From positions 1 through 64,000 of the forward strand of contig NZ_JANUEM010000001.1 of NCBI RefSeq assembly GCF_024809855.1: DNA of 64,000 bases, read 5' to 3'. The notes beneath the pieces were generated by a model. The model saw nothing but the letters and a program-made list of their open reading frames with translations, searched no databases and was not told the DNA's origin. Source of the DNA: Rheinheimera pacifica. GTDB lineage: Bacteria; Pseudomonadota; Gammaproteobacteria; Enterobacterales; Alteromonadaceae. Position 1 is the first letter of the stretch; every line of letters begins with the position of its first letter. Both the position numbers and the translations under genes were made by a program. Positions 9,501 to 18,460 of the stretch are shown here, piece after piece.

Positions 9501-9693
9501 CTGTGGCATTTGTAGTTAAAGTACGGCTAGTGCCATTTCTTTTATCTGTTACCGTTACTGTTGCATTTGAAACTGTAGAACCAGCTTCTGTGGTGACAAC
9601 ACCGCGCACTGCTGATGAGGTTTCCTGTGCAATGGCGATATTGCTTACGCCAAGAGCGAGCGTTACCGCAAGAGCTAGACTTTTAATTTTCAT
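6544..9693 (-). CDS. TonB-dependent receptor, Oar-like, with N-terminal carboxypeptidase-regulatory-like domain
   Basis: 1049 residues. A signal peptide (residues 1-22, cleaved after AIA) is followed by a CarboxypepD_reg-like beta domain (about 27-115), a plug domain (about 120-250, including the Cys-containing segments GIQCNGASPRFN and GGFTACNINAVTKSGTN), and a long outer-membrane beta-barrel ending in the aromatic signature KYEF. Oar-type receptors take up large substrates such as oligosaccharides, peptides or siderophores; the ligand is not predictable here. It is divergent from a secreted phosphoesterase, which may process its substrate. No Fur box was recognised. Confidence 0.93.
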   Translation of the reverse strand: MKIKSLALAVTLALGVSNIAIAQETSSAVRGVVTTEAGSTVSNATVTVTDKRNGTSRTLTTNATGTFSARGLQVGGPYLLTVTGPEGRTETIDNVFLTLGETQNLSVVIQQPSVERIAVTGSAITNSNYGSKSPVANFSLSDLQTIPNINRDLADTVAADPRIYIDAGFARGIQCNGASPRFNSLTVDGVRMNDNFGLNDNGYPTERMPFSYDALQQVAVEFAPFDVKYGGFTACNINAVTKSGTNEVKGSVFFDYTNDSLRGDKLEGTSLSTDPFNEKRYGFNVGGALVQDKLFFFAAYEKYEGASNFTRGPADSNAGTPVAGVTQSQLDEIAQIARDVYGYEVGAPISSVPVEDKKYLLKLDWYINDQHRTAFTYNYNDGGSVRESDSSSNQYEFSDHYYARSAEFSSYVGQLFSDWTDNFSTEVRLGYSELTNTQANIGPGGMPEVWVTTTNGAAESTVYFGVDDSRQSNDLNYDTTFFKLAGTYNYGDHIITGGFELEEYNVFNMFVQHSIGEYRFNSIDAFRAGTPATIYYGNAAGTHNPREAAAEFGYAINTAYIQDEYYVADADLTLTFGLRYDWYTSDDVPRENANFVRRYGFSNTNTFDGESLLQPRFGFNWNATDNLEVRGGVGLYTGGNPNVWIANSYQNDGITQIQITDRSGINVLTAPLSGAGRPLYDIPQSIYDRVTNASGDSAVNALDQDFKMPKDWKYAIGGTYSFDSGYVVMADLMYTRSQDQAIIRDIAMVQTGTAADGRPIYGSREGSRREDLVVTNASSDAKQISFSTSISKRHDFGLDWSLAYAHIQAEDSNPMTSSVAYSNLNNFARSDFYDPKPATSNYETPHRFTARLTYTAELFEGYKTTVSLIGSHNKGRPYSYTFSGSGIAGDYFTGRQLVYVPTGVDDPNVVWGGVTDQNTGVYTPFDTDAFFDYVNSSGLSKYSGGIAERNGFESDWWTKVDLRIEQELPGFAQGHRTKAFFVIDNLTNLLNDDWGVLYEARFPQTAAVVDGSLNADGTYTYNRFIQPSPQARVATPSLWKMTVGIKYEF

Positions 9694-10009
9694 ATCGTTT
9701 TTTCACCTGGTAGTTGTAGGTATTTATCTAAATCCATTTGAATACAGATGCTGCGTTCAATTTGGGAGACAATGGTAACTAAACCATATTACACTTTTCT
9801 TACGCCAATCCGATTTATGGGAACTTTTAGCTCCTCTCGTTGTCTTAGGCGGTTGCCATATAAGTGTAACATAGCTGCTCTGAGTTGCGCACTATGCTGG
9901 CCGAAAATGGCTAAAAAACCGACTTGCCCAGTGTTTTCATCCATTTACTGGTTTTTGTTGCGCCAGCACTTTATGCTATCAGCCTGTCTGATTTACTCAC
10001 CTGCATCTA
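9694..10009. other. Divergent intergenic region between TonB receptor and EEP phosphoesterase
   Basis: About 316 bp without a credible gene. It must hold the promoters of both flanking genes and a leader of roughly 100 nt for the receptor, but no good -35/-10 pair or operator could be picked by eye; a TAATAT on the minus strand near 9787-9792 lacks a matching -35. Confidence 0.5.
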
Positions 10010-11197
10010 ATGAAAAAATGTTTATCTGCTCTCGGCTTTAGTGCCGCAATCAGCCTTGGAGTGTCGTTAAATATGCACGCCACCGAAGTTACCTTCGCTA
10101 CTTTTAATGTCAGTATGGAAGCGCAGAATTACCTGCCCAAAGGCCAGAATGGCGGCCCGGCTGTATTGGCAGAATTATTGCAAACCGATAGCCAGCCGCA
10201 AATTCGTAATATTGCTAACATTATCCAGTTGGTGCGCCCGGACGTGCTGTTACTGAATGAATTTGACTATATCGCCGAGAGTAATAAAGGCATAAAAGCT
10301 TTTATCAAAAACTACCTAAACAAACCGCAAGGCACAGCTGAGGCAATTAACTACCCCTACTTTTACTACAACACAGTAAATACCGGCCAACCCAGCCCTT
10401 TTGATTTAGACAACGATGGCAAAGCTACCGGCCTGGGTGCAGACGCCTGGGGTTATGGTTTTTATCCTGGTCAGTACGGTATGGTGCTGTTGTCAAAATA
10501 CCCGATAGATACTGACAGGGTCCGTACTTTTCAGCAGTTTAAATGGAAAGATATGCCGGGTTTTATGCCAACAAAAAAAGCCGATGGCAGCCCCTGGTAT
10601 AGTAAAGAAGCCTGGGCAGAGTTTCCACTTTCTTCTAAAAGCCACTGGGACATTCCGCTTAATATAAATGGCAAAACGGTGCATATATTAGCCAGCCATC
10701 CAACACCACCGGTATTTGACGGTGAAGAAAATCGCAATGGCGTTCGTAACCATGACGAAATCCGTTTATGGGCAGATTACTTAACACCAGAAAAAGCGGG
10801 CTATATTTACGATGACAACGGCAAAAAAGGAGGGTTAGCAGCAAATGCCAGCTTTGTGCTGCTGGGCGATCAAAACGCTTCTGCCGATAACGAAGGCCAT
10901 GCCTTAAATAGCGGAATTAACATGCTATATAGCCACCCGCGGATCAACAATAGTATGCCACCAGCCAGCAAAGGCGGTGCAGACCATACGCCAAATAACC
11001 CCAAAGCGACCTATCACACTGCCGATTGGCGGATGCGGGCCGACTATGTATTGCCTTCCAAAGCCGGTTTTGTGTTAAAAAACAGCGGTGTATTCTGGCC
11101 GGTAAAAGCAGACCCGCTTTACCCGCTTATTGGTTCACGCGGTGCCAGTTCAGACCATCGGCTGGTATGGGTAACAGTAGAATTAAGCGCTGACTAA
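10010..11197 (+). CDS. Secreted endonuclease/exonuclease/phosphatase (EEP) family protein
   Basis: 395 residues with a signal peptide (residues 1-24, LNMHA cleavage region). EEP-fold landmarks are in order: FATFNVS (metal-binding Asn), LLNEFDY (metal-binding Glu), ILASHPTPP (His), LLGDQNAS (Asp and Asn) and the closing SDHRLVW (Asp-His). The family hydrolyses phosphodiester or phosphomonoester bonds in nucleic acids, inositol phosphates or lipids; this one acts outside the cytoplasm. Its divergence from an Oar-like receptor gene suggests scavenging of a phosphate-containing nutrient, which is inference. Confidence 0.87.
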   Translation: MKKCLSALGFSAAISLGVSLNMHATEVTFATFNVSMEAQNYLPKGQNGGPAVLAELLQTDSQPQIRNIANIIQLVRPDVLLLNEFDYIAESNKGIKAFIKNYLNKPQGTAEAINYPYFYYNTVNTGQPSPFDLDNDGKATGLGADAWGYGFYPGQYGMVLLSKYPIDTDRVRTFQQFKWKDMPGFMPTKKADGSPWYSKEAWAEFPLSSKSHWDIPLNINGKTVHILASHPTPPVFDGEENRNGVRNHDEIRLWADYLTPEKAGYIYDDNGKKGGLAANASFVLLGDQNASADNEGHALNSGINMLYSHPRINNSMPPASKGGADHTPNNPKATYHTADWRMRADYVLPSKAGFVLKNSGVFWPVKADPLYPLIGSRGASSDHRLVWVTVELSAD

Positions 11198-11254
11198 TTC
11201 AGCGCTGTGTATTTGTATTCTGCACGACACGGTAAAATCCGGCGTGCAGTCGGC

Positions 11255-12337
11255 TCAGAAGCGCTGCACCAGATTTTGTATGTGCACGGTAACTTCTTCC
11301 CTGTCATGGTATAAGTGTTTCACCTGCAGCCGGTATTTGATGCCGGCTTCTACCAACCGCTGTTCAAGTTGCTGCAAAATGTCTGTTACCGTTTCATAGC
11401 GCTTTTTCATTGGCAGTTTAAGGTTAAAAATGGTTTCCTGACACCAGCCATTGATCAACCAGTCGGCAATGCGCTCTGCCACCCTTTGTGGTTGCTCTAT
11501 CATGTCGCACACCAGCCAGTGGTTATTCTTTTTCTGTGGCTCGTATTTAAAACCGTCTACCGTTAAATGTCGCACCTGGCCGGTTTCCATTAACGACTCA
11601 GCCATAGGGCCGTTATCAATTGCGGTTACCATCATGCTGCGTTTAACCAACTGATAAGTCCAGCCACCGGGGCTGGCACCAAGATCTACCGCATTCATAC
11701 CACCCGACAAGCGCTTGTCCCACTCATGTTTGGGAATAAACTGAATAAAAGCTTCTTCAAGTTTTAACGTACTGCGGCTTGGTGCTTCGTTGGGGAACTT
11801 CAGCCGCATAATGCCATTTTCCAGCGGGCTGTTGTTTTCCGGATACGACAAACCGACATATCCCTGCTGACCGGTTAATAAAAACAAGTGCAGCACGGGT
11901 GCACGTTTTAGCTCTTTAGGTAATAACACCCCGGCCTGGCGCAATGACTGGCGCAGTGGCACCGTTAGTTTACGCGCCAGGGTAGATAATGTTTTTCCGT
12001 CATTTGTTTCCGGATACTCTACTCTTATTTCACCACAACCACTTAATTCAGCACTAAGTGCGACAGCTACTACCGGCGCTATCCGATCTGCCGGCGGCAG
12101 CTCAAGCAAGTCAGCAAGCAGCAGGCTCCACTGGCGGATAAAGATAAACTGTTCAAACGGATAATCACGATAAAACTGCGCTAAGCTGTCCGCTTCATAG
12201 GCCTCAAAAATAACATAGGCGCTGTCTGCAGTTAACTTGCAGTAACCAAATACATTATGCAAAGCGGCTGTATGCTGAATTTCAACTGCGCACTCTTTTT
12301 CGAAACCAGCGCGGCAGTACAGTAATAGTTGTTTCAT
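11255..12337 (-). CDS. rlmM: 23S rRNA (cytidine-2498-2'-O)-methyltransferase RlmM
   Basis: 360 residues. An N-terminal THUMP-like RNA-binding half is followed by a Rossmann methyltransferase with the SAM motif DLGASPGGWTYQL (about residue 220) and the catalytic K-D-K-E set of 2'-O-methyltransferases. It methylates C2498 of 23S rRNA with S-adenosylmethionine. The ATG at 12337 is used; the longer frame adds only seven residues and runs into the upstream stop. It follows ygdD directly and lies in the gcvA-ygdD-rlmM order known from Escherichia coli. Confidence 0.95.
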   Translation of the reverse strand: MKQLLLYCRAGFEKECAVEIQHTAALHNVFGYCKLTADSAYVIFEAYEADSLAQFYRDYPFEQFIFIRQWSLLLADLLELPPADRIAPVVAVALSAELSGCGEIRVEYPETNDGKTLSTLARKLTVPLRQSLRQAGVLLPKELKRAPVLHLFLLTGQQGYVGLSYPENNSPLENGIMRLKFPNEAPSRSTLKLEEAFIQFIPKHEWDKRLSGGMNAVDLGASPGGWTYQLVKRSMMVTAIDNGPMAESLMETGQVRHLTVDGFKYEPQKKNNHWLVCDMIEQPQRVAERIADWLINGWCQETIFNLKLPMKKRYETVTDILQQLEQRLVEAGIKYRLQVKHLYHDREEVTVHIQNLVQRF

Positions 12338-12338
12338 G

Positions 12339-12713
12339 TTAACTCCGCCGCCAGGCACTTACAGCAAATAACAGCCAGGCAGCAATAAGCAACTGGCCAC
12401 CAATGGGCGCCAGCTGTGAATAATAAAACGGCAGAGCAAACACCCCTGCCAGTATAGTCCAGACAAAAAACCACAATCCCAGATGCCAGACCACAGCAAC
12501 CAGCTTTACCAGTTTGGCATCAGTGCGCTGCAGCCCCAGCGCCAGTAGCGCTAAGGCATGAAACGCCAGCATAGCCAAAGCGCTTATTACTCTGGCGATA
12601 GCCTCAGCAGTTAACTGCCCTTGCCATAAATGCATCAGCACAGCACTTAAGCCTACTACTGCGCCGCCATACAAACCGCTGACGCTGTTACTTAGCTGCC
12701 AAAAGTATTTCAT
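12339..12713 (-). CDS. ygdD: DUF423 family membrane protein (YgdD-like)
   Basis: 124 residues with four predicted transmembrane helices, matching the small DUF423 family (motif GAFGAH replaced here by a GGAVVGLSAVLMHLW first helix; C-terminal GGQLLIAAWLLFA). Function unknown; inner-membrane location inferred. The ATG at 12713 has AGGAG 6 nt upstream, so the frame overlaps the end of the upstream hydrolase gene by 26 nt and stops 1 nt before rlmM: a translationally coupled arrangement. Confidence 0.88.
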   Translation of the reverse strand: MKYFWQLSNSVSGLYGGAVVGLSAVLMHLWQGQLTAEAIARVISALAMLAFHALALLALGLQRTDAKLVKLVAVVWHLGLWFFVWTILAGVFALPFYYSQLAPIGGQLLIAAWLLFAVSAWRRS

Positions 12714-13326
12714 CAATGCTCCTGCTACAAAATTGCGCGGCTGCAGCAATGAGTTGTTGCTGCGTCAGGCCGCTTTTTACTCTGGGTTTAAAATCATGAT
12801 CGCCATCTGTCAGCCAGTGCATGGTCACATCAGACCATTGCATGGCAGCCAGCTCGTCTCTTGTACCAAAAGAGTCCCGCTCGCCCTGGGCAATAAATAA
12901 CAGGCTGGCCAGAGTAGCAAAGTGCTCAGTACGCCAGTTAAGCTTTTTCGGCGCATGAAACGGGTAGCCAAAAGCAAATACCGCCTTTACGTTACTATGC
13001 TGACTTAGCATACTGGCCACACGGCCCCCCATCGATTTACCGCCAACAAATAGCGGTAAATCAGCAGGGCTATTATTTATCTGCTGGCTGAATTCTGTCT
13101 GTAATAATGGCATTTTCGGCGGTAAGCTGCGTTTACCGGTGTCGATAAAGCGCTGCATATAAGCGAAATTAAAGCGCCATACTTCTATATTACGTTCTGC
13201 CAGTTGCTGTGCCAGCTGTTGCATAAAGCAGCTGTCTGCACCAGCACCGGCACCATGAGCCAGCAACAAGCGGGCTTTAACCGCAGCAGCGGTGTTAATT
13301 AGCACCTTAGTCAAGGGCAACGGCAT
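12688..13326 (-). CDS. Alpha/beta-fold hydrolase, COG3571-like
   Basis: About 212 residues. The LLLAHGAGAGAD oxyanion region, the nucleophile elbow GGKSMGG (Ser), the aspartate region LFIAQGERDSFG and the final His in DGDHDFKPR are all present, so it should be an active serine hydrolase; substrate unknown. It is inserted between gcvA and ygdD and overlaps both (19 nt and 26 nt), so the set is likely one transcript. Start is uncertain: ATG 13326 gives the usual family length, a TTG at 13347 gives seven more residues, neither has a good Shine-Dalgarno. Confidence 0.85.
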   Translation of the reverse strand: MPLPLTKVLINTAAAVKARLLLAHGAGAGADSCFMQQLAQQLAERNIEVWRFNFAYMQRFIDTGKRSLPPKMPLLQTEFSQQINNSPADLPLFVGGKSMGGRVASMLSQHSNVKAVFAFGYPFHAPKKLNWRTEHFATLASLLFIAQGERDSFGTRDELAAMQWSDVTMHWLTDGDHDFKPRVKSGLTQQQLIAAAAQFCSRSIDEILLAAK

Positions 13327-14242
13327 TTGTGAATTGCTGCTCAGCAAAAGCGGCTTGTTCTGCTTCTACCATCGACACCATCCATTGGCGAAAAGCGGTA
13401 ATTTTACCCAGCTCTGTCTGGCTTTCCCGGCACACTAAATAATAGGCATCTTTGGAGATCAGCACATGGTTAAACGGCACAATTAAGCGGCCAGAGTTTA
13501 TATCTGGCCGTGCTAACACGTTATGCGCCAGCGCTACGCCCTGGCCATGAATGGCGGCTTGCAATACCATTGATGAGTGGCTGAATATAGGCCCCTGATT
13601 AACATTAAAATGCTTAAAGCCCTGTGTGGTAAACCAGGCCTTCCATGCACGGCGTGAGCCGTCATGCAATAAATTGTGATATTGTAAATCCGTGGGCTCT
13701 GATAATGGCTTAGGGCTGTTTAACAGCAGCGGTGAACACACCGGCAGTAAATATTCGGTGTGCAGTTTATCTGCATGCAAATTACGCCAGGTGCCCCGGC
13801 CATAATATATCGCCACATCAACATCATCAGTCAGTGAGCCTTCGTCCAGATCAACAGCTTTAATGCGTACATCTATATCCGGATGCTGTTCACTAAACTG
13901 GTTTAACCTTGGCACTAACCACTGAATAGCAAAACTCGGCTGCAGGCTTACAGTTAACGAGCCTTTGGCCCCGCGCGCCAGCAGTTTTTCAGTAGATTCA
14001 TGCAGCTGCAAAAAAATTTCTTTAATATCCAGAAAATAACTCTGGCCTTCTTCCGTCAGCAGTAAAGAGCGGTTTTTTCGCATAAACAACTTTAAGCCCA
14101 GATGATCTTCCAGTGCTTTAATCTGATGGCTGATAGCAGCCTGGGTAACGTACATCTCTTCTGCAGCCTTTGTAAAACTTAAGTGCCTGGCGGCAGTTTC
14201 AAAGGCTTTTAATGCGTTAAGCGGGGGCAGGCGACGCGCCAT
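13307..14242 (-). CDS. gcvA: LysR-family transcriptional regulator GcvA
   Basis: 311 residues. The N-terminal winged helix-turn-helix (residues 5-65, LSFTKAAEEMYVTQAAISHQIKALE) and the periplasmic-binding-like effector domain (about 92-300) have the strong GcvA signature RRLPPLNALKAFE. GcvA controls the glycine cleavage operon in Escherichia coli, where glycine and purines act through it with GcvR. The gcvTHP genes are not in this window, so the target is inferred from family and from the conserved ygdD-rlmM neighbours. Confidence 0.88.
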   Translation of the reverse strand: MARRLPPLNALKAFETAARHLSFTKAAEEMYVTQAAISHQIKALEDHLGLKLFMRKNRSLLLTEEGQSYFLDIKEIFLQLHESTEKLLARGAKGSLTVSLQPSFAIQWLVPRLNQFSEQHPDIDVRIKAVDLDEGSLTDDVDVAIYYGRGTWRNLHADKLHTEYLLPVCSPLLLNSPKPLSEPTDLQYHNLLHDGSRRAWKAWFTTQGFKHFNVNQGPIFSHSSMVLQAAIHGQGVALAHNVLARPDINSGRLIVPFNHVLISKDAYYLVCRESQTELGKITAFRQWMVSMVEAEQAAFAEQQFTNAVALD

Positions 14243-14338
14243 AATATCTCTTAGATTATTAATATCTGATGATTAAAATTTCTAATCCGAATTATAACGC
14301 TGTCGTCGCCACGACGCCAGCAGGCTGCCAAGCTAAGT

Positions 14339-14611
14339 TCACTTCTCTACCGGTTTGTAGCCTTCAATTTCAACGTCTTCGCCTTTAAACAGGAAAGCTT
14401 CCATTTGTGCTTCCAAAAACTGGCGATGTTCCGGGTTCATCATATTCAGCTTTTTTTCATTAATAAGCATAATTTGCTTTGCCTGCCACAGTGCAAAAGC
14501 TTCTTTGCTGATACTGTTAAAAATTTTCTTACCCAAATCGCCGGGATACAGCTGAAAATCCAGCCCGGGTGCATCTTTGTTTAAATACTCACAAAATACG
14601 GTACGGCTCAT
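14339..14611 (-). CDS. yggX: Oxidative-damage protection protein YggX (Fe(II)-trafficking)
   Basis: 90 residues, the full family length. The conserved start [10 protein letters not shown] contains the family's single Cys, followed by [26 protein letters not shown] and the [13 protein letters not shown] block. YggX protects iron-sulfur clusters against oxidation and is linked to iron trafficking. Its ATG overlaps the mutY stop codon (ATGA), the same coupled order as in enterobacteria. A longer open frame upstream is a shadow of mutY. Confidence 0.96.
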   Translation of the reverse strand: MSRTVFCEYLNKDAPGLDFQLYPGDLGKKIFNSISKEAFALWQAKQIMLINEKKLNMMNPEHRQFLEAQMEAFLFKGEDVEIEGYKPVEK

Positions 14612-15693
14612 AGTAGTTTGTCCTTTTTGTCCGGATTTGCAGCTAATAACTGCTGAAATAGTTGTTTTGCCGGTGCCGACAAGCCAACCTGCGGAATGGC
14701 ATGTATTGTAAACCAAGTCGGTGCAGATTGCTCCTGCACCGCAGCGGGAGCATGTTTTAGTTTTACCCGCAGTGGCTGGATCCATAAATGAAAATGGCTG
14801 AAAGTATGACGAAAGCCTGCCAGCTCCTCCCTGCTTGCAACAGCCAGTGCGTTTAGCAGCAGGTATTGCTCGCGTTCTGCTGCAGATGCAAACTCAATAA
14901 AACCAAACAAGCCGCCCCAAAGGCCGGACGCCGGGCGCTGCGACAGCAACACCTTATCGTCGTGCTGCAATAGCAACCAGAAACTCTGTTTTTCCGGCAA
15001 CGCTTTTTTGGCTTTTTTGCCGGGGTACAAAGCCTGCTCACCGGCCAGTGCAGCTTTGCATTTTAATTTAAGCGGGCACTCTACACAGCGCGGCTTGCTG
15101 CGGCTGCACAAAGTAGCACCAAGATCCATCATTGCCTGATTAAACTCCGCTACTGTGTCTTCCGGCGTTAGCTGCTCGGCCAGTTGCCATAGCTGCTGCT
15201 CAACCTTTTTATCTCCGGGCCAGCCTGATATAGCGGAAAAACGCGCCAGCACCCGCTTGCAGTTGCCATCTAAAATAGCATGGTGCTGCCCCAAAGCTAA
15301 AGACAACACCGCCCCGGCTGTTGAGCGCCCTACGCCAGGCAATGCCAGCACCTGTGCAAACTCTGCCGGAAATTGTCCGCCATGCTGCGTGGCAACTATT
15401 TGCGCGGCTTTATGCAGGTTACGCGCTCTGGCGTAATAACCCAGCCCGGTCCATAAATGCAGTACTTCATCAAGCGGCGCCTGTGCCAGGGCATTAATAT
15501 CAGCAAAGCGTGCGGTAAAACGCTGAAAATAAGGAATGACAGTAGCCACCTGGGTTTGCTGCAACATAACTTCACTAAGCCAGGTTTTATACGGGCTTTT
15601 ATTAAGCTGCCACGGTAATGTTTTGCGCCCGTGCTGCTGATACCAGCTAACCAGCTGATTTGAAAACCAAACTGCATCCTGTTGCGCTAACAT
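14608..15693 (-). CDS. mutY: A/G-specific adenine DNA glycosylase MutY
   Basis: 361 residues. The HhH-GPD domain carries the helix-hairpin-helix [18 protein letters not shown] with catalytic Glu and Asp residues nearby ([10 protein letters not shown] and LDGNCKRV), then the [4Fe-4S] cluster loop C-x6-C-x2-C-x5-C ([17 protein letters not shown]) and a C-terminal NUDIX-like domain that reads 8-oxoG ([10 protein letters not shown]). It removes adenine opposite 8-oxoguanine. The ATG at 15693 with a G-rich Shine-Dalgarno is chosen; the 28 extra residues of the longest frame do not belong to the family. Confidence 0.96.
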   Translation of the reverse strand: MLAQQDAVWFSNQLVSWYQQHGRKTLPWQLNKSPYKTWLSEVMLQQTQVATVIPYFQRFTARFADINALAQAPLDEVLHLWTGLGYYARARNLHKAAQIVATQHGGQFPAEFAQVLALPGVGRSTAGAVLSLALGQHHAILDGNCKRVLARFSAISGWPGDKKVEQQLWQLAEQLTPEDTVAEFNQAMMDLGATLCSRSKPRCVECPLKLKCKAALAGEQALYPGKKAKKALPEKQSFWLLLQHDDKVLLSQRPASGLWGGLFGFIEFASAAEREQYLLLNALAVASREELAGFRHTFSHFHLWIQPLRVKLKHAPAAVQEQSAPTWFTIHAIPQVGLSAPAKQLFQQLLAANPDKKDKLL

Positions 15694-15823
15694 AAAGCCC
15701 CCCTGTGTTGAAGATTGCGCGCAGTATAAGCAGCCCTGTTTGCCTTGCCAACCATAATCACGGTTGAGCAAAGCCACTAATACAAGGATAATACGCGCCG
15801 TTAATGATTATGCGGAGCAACAG

Positions 15824-16549
15824 ATGACAGACAGTACCGGCCAGCAGCAAGACGATCAGGCCGAAAACACCACCTACATGCGCAAAATCCGCTCCTTTGT
15901 TTTGCGTGAAGGCCGGCTGACCAAGGGCCAACAGCATGCGCTGGATACCTACTGGGCAGATTACGGTTTAAGCTATCAGCCAGCCCCACTGCCTTTGGCA
16001 GAAATATTTGGCCGCGATAACCACAAGGTGCTGGAAATTGGCTTTGGTATGGGTAAATCGCTGGTGCAGATGGCAAAAGAAGCACCACAAAAAGATTTTA
16101 TCGGCATTGAAGTACACCGTCCCGGCGTTGGCGCCTGTTTATCTGAAGCCGTAGCACAACAGGTTAAAAACCTTAAAGTATTTGAACACGATGCAGTAGA
16201 AGTGCTGGAGCACAGTATTGCCGATAACAGCCTGGACACGGTGCAACTGTTTTTCCCTGATCCCTGGCATAAAAAACGCCACCACAAACGCCGTATAGTG
16301 CAAAGCGATTTTGTGCAACTGCTGCGGCGTAAATTAAAACCAGGCGGCGTATTTCATATGGCCACCGATTGGGAAAACTATGCTGAGCATATGCTTGAAG
16401 TTATGCTGGCAGCAAAAGGCTTTACTAATCTATCTGCCGATAATAGCTATGTTGAGCGGCCAGAACAGCGCCCGCTGACAAAGTTTGAACAACGTGGCCA
16501 ACGTTTGGGCCATGGAGTATGGGATCTGATGTTTAAAAAGGAAAGCTAA
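15824..16549 (+). CDS. trmB: tRNA (guanine-N7-)-methyltransferase TrmB
   Basis: 241 residues (Escherichia coli 239). SAM-binding [11 protein letters not shown], then the diagnostic [17 protein letters not shown] and the C-terminal [12 protein letters not shown]. It makes m7G46 in the variable loop of tRNAs. GGAG lies 6 nt before the ATG at 15824, so this start is preferred to an upstream TTG. It is divergent from mutY and abuts rsmC. Confidence 0.96.
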   Translation: MTDSTGQQQDDQAENTTYMRKIRSFVLREGRLTKGQQHALDTYWADYGLSYQPAPLPLAEIFGRDNHKVLEIGFGMGKSLVQMAKEAPQKDFIGIEVHRPGVGACLSEAVAQQVKNLKVFEHDAVEVLEHSIADNSLDTVQLFFPDPWHKKRHHKRRIVQSDFVQLLRRKLKPGGVFHMATDWENYAEHMLEVMLAAKGFTNLSADNSYVERPEQRPLTKFEQRGQRLGHGVWDLMFKKES

Positions 16550-17563
16550 ATGCTAGCAACAGCCAGTCAACTGGTATTACGTAACGTCAGTGATCTTAAG
16601 GGCAAGGTATTAATAGTTGAACCCATGGCCGACAGCCTGGCAACTGAGCTACGCTACCTGTCGCCAGAGCTTGAGTTAAGCTGCTACAGCACCGATGCGG
16701 CAGCCGCTGCCTGTTGGGCTCATGACTATGTAACGCTTTATACCGACGTCAGCCCCCGGTTTAGCGGCACTTTTGATACAATTGTACTGTTTTACCCGAA
16801 AAGCAAAGAACAGCTGGCTTTTACACTGGCTCAGCTAAAAAGCGTTATCAGTAACAATACCGAAATTTTTGTTTGCGGCGACAACAAAGGCGGCATTAAA
16901 AGCCTGGCCAGCCATGCCCAAAAACTGGGGCTGGGTGCCAATAAACTGGACAATGCCAAACACTGTTTATGGTTTTCACTATTTGGTGATTTCAGCAGCT
17001 TAGCCGCCGTAACAGACCATAGTTTTACCATTAACGCTGCCGGTGAAGCCCTTACACTGCACTCGCTGCCAGGCGTATTTAACCACGGTAAACTGGATAT
17101 TGGCACTGCCTTATTACTGGATAACCTACCAGACGTAAGCCAGGGCAAGGTGCTCGATTTTGCCTGTGGTTGTGGCGTTATTGGTGCAATGTTAAAGCGC
17201 AAGCATCCGGCAATTGAGCTGTTCAGCTCTGACATCAGTAGCTTAGCTGTTAAAGCAACAGAGCTGACACTGGCAGCAAATAAGCTTGGCGGCACAGTGA
17301 TAGCTGCTGACGGTTTGCCTGAAACACCAAAGCAGTTCGATTGTATTGTCAGTAATCCACCGTTTCATACCGGCATTAAAACCGACTACAGTATTGTGGA
17401 TACCTTTATCCGCCAAAGCTCAGCCAGGCTTAGCAGCAATGGCAGCCTGACAATAGTGGCTAACAGCCATCTGGCGTATATGGAATTACTGCAACAAGCG
17501 TTTAAAAAGGTTACGCTAAAAGCCAAAGCCAACGGTTTTGCGGTGTACCGGGCAACGAATTAA
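16550..17563 (+). CDS. rsmC: 16S rRNA (guanine-1207-N2)-methyltransferase RsmC
   Basis: 337 residues. RsmC has a catalytically silent N-terminal methyltransferase-like half and an active C-terminal half; here the active half shows VLDFACGCGVIGAML (SAM site, about residue 200) and the N-P-P-F motif VSNPPFHTGIKTDY. It modifies G1207 in the 30S subunit. Its ATG follows the trmB stop codon directly, so the two RNA methyltransferases are co-translated; trmB next to rsmC is not the enterobacterial order. Confidence 0.94.
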   Translation: MLATASQLVLRNVSDLKGKVLIVEPMADSLATELRYLSPELELSCYSTDAAAAACWAHDYVTLYTDVSPRFSGTFDTIVLFYPKSKEQLAFTLAQLKSVISNNTEIFVCGDNKGGIKSLASHAQKLGLGANKLDNAKHCLWFSLFGDFSSLAAVTDHSFTINAAGEALTLHSLPGVFNHGKLDIGTALLLDNLPDVSQGKVLDFACGCGVIGAMLKRKHPAIELFSSDISSLAVKATELTLAANKLGGTVIAADGLPETPKQFDCIVSNPPFHTGIKTDYSIVDTFIRQSSARLSSNGSLTIVANSHLAYMELLQQAFKKVTLKAKANGFAVYRATN

Positions 17564-17579
17564 AGTTAGAGGATGTCTT

Positions 17580-17891
17580 ATGTGCAAACTGGCTGCTGTG
17601 TTATTACTGGTCTGGTTAACACCGACAATAGCGGCAGCCAGTGTGCCCTGTATTCAAAACCCGAACCGGGTAAAAGCCTGCCCTAATCTGTTGTACCGTG
17701 TAGCGCAATTACCGCAGATGTCTGCACCTGCGGTGGTATGTATATGCGCAACAGACTTTGCACCGCTGTTGCAGCAACCCGGCGACGATACAGAAAAAGT
17801 AAAGCAGAATATGACCAGGCGCCAAATGGAGGTAATACACGGCGACAAGCTGCAAGCTGTACTGGATATATTGCAGCGGCGTAATAACTAG
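17580..17891 (+). CDS. Small secreted protein of unknown function
   Basis: 103 residues, starting at an ATG preceded by AGAGGA at 6 nt. A clear signal peptide (residues 1-18, LAAVLLLVWLTPTIAAA) is followed by a mature part with four Cys residues (PCIQ, KACPN and VCICA), suggesting disulfides in the periplasm, and a polar C-terminal helix. It begins 16 nt after rsmC and is probably in the same transcript. No family recognised. Confidence 0.72.
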   Translation: MCKLAAVLLLVWLTPTIAAASVPCIQNPNRVKACPNLLYRVAQLPQMSAPAVVCICATDFAPLLQQPGDDTEKVKQNMTRRQMEVIHGDKLQAVLDILQRRNN

Positions 17892-17917
17892 GCAGTAAAT
17901 TACTAATTCAGGTATTA

Positions 17918-18316
17918 CTAATCAGGTAACAGCACTAAACGCTCAATAAAAGCACCCAGGCTTTCTTCATGCTGCGGCATTAACACCGGCACCAGAAATA
18001 ACTCCCCCTGCTCTACCCAGTAAATTGCATTTTGCTCAAACTGCAGTGCCAGTTGTAATGCAGTGCTTTTGTCGCATAACACTATCCAGCTTTTTTCCTG
18101 AAAACTTAAATCAGGTGCGCTGCCTATTACAGAGCGATAGGGTAAACGTTGCAAGTTCAGACAGGCTTGTAACTCTTTGTCGCGGCGTAAATTAAGATAA
18201 GGATGCTCAGTGTTTCCGGCGGGGTTCTGTGCGCTGATAATAGCGAAATCAACATCACATTTCAGTGCCTGATGGCACAGAAAAATACTCGTTTTATAAC
18301 TTTCCCACAGGCTCAT
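17918..18316 (-). CDS. DUF3293 family protein
   Basis: 132 residues. The pattern of a short cytosolic domain with FAIISAQNPAGN near the start and a central Leu/Arg-rich helix (NLRRDKELQACL) fits DUF3293, whose function is unknown. The ATG at 18316 is used because the longest frame adds only a short hydrophobic tail. Convergent with the small secreted gene on the other strand, 26 nt apart. Confidence 0.7.
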   Translation of the reverse strand: MSLWESYKTSIFLCHQALKCDVDFAIISAQNPAGNTEHPYLNLRRDKELQACLNLQRLPYRSVIGSAPDLSFQEKSWIVLCDKSTALQLALQFEQNAIYWVEQGELFLVPVLMPQHEESLGAFIERLVLLPD

Positions 18317-18460
18317 AACCAGACCTAAAAGTAACAAGTGCTTCTACTATAAACGGCTTTACTAAATTTACCAGCGCAGTTTGCTAAATTCCGTTAATGT
18401 GCATAACATCAATACAGGCACAGTTCGGCAAGCTAACAACAAATTGATCGAGATAACTAA

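Noticed and set aside
9413..9778. 121-codon frame opposite the start of the TonB-dependent receptor gene
   Set aside because: Valine-rich shadow of the receptor gene with no Shine-Dalgarno.
11220..11249. Inverted repeat CTGCACG/CGTGCAG between the EEP gene and rlmM as a terminator
   Set aside because: Only 7 bp with a 16-nt loop and no T tract; too weak to call.
14612..14785. N-terminal extension of yggX
   Set aside because: These codons are mutY read in another frame; the conserved YggX start MSRTVF is at 14611.
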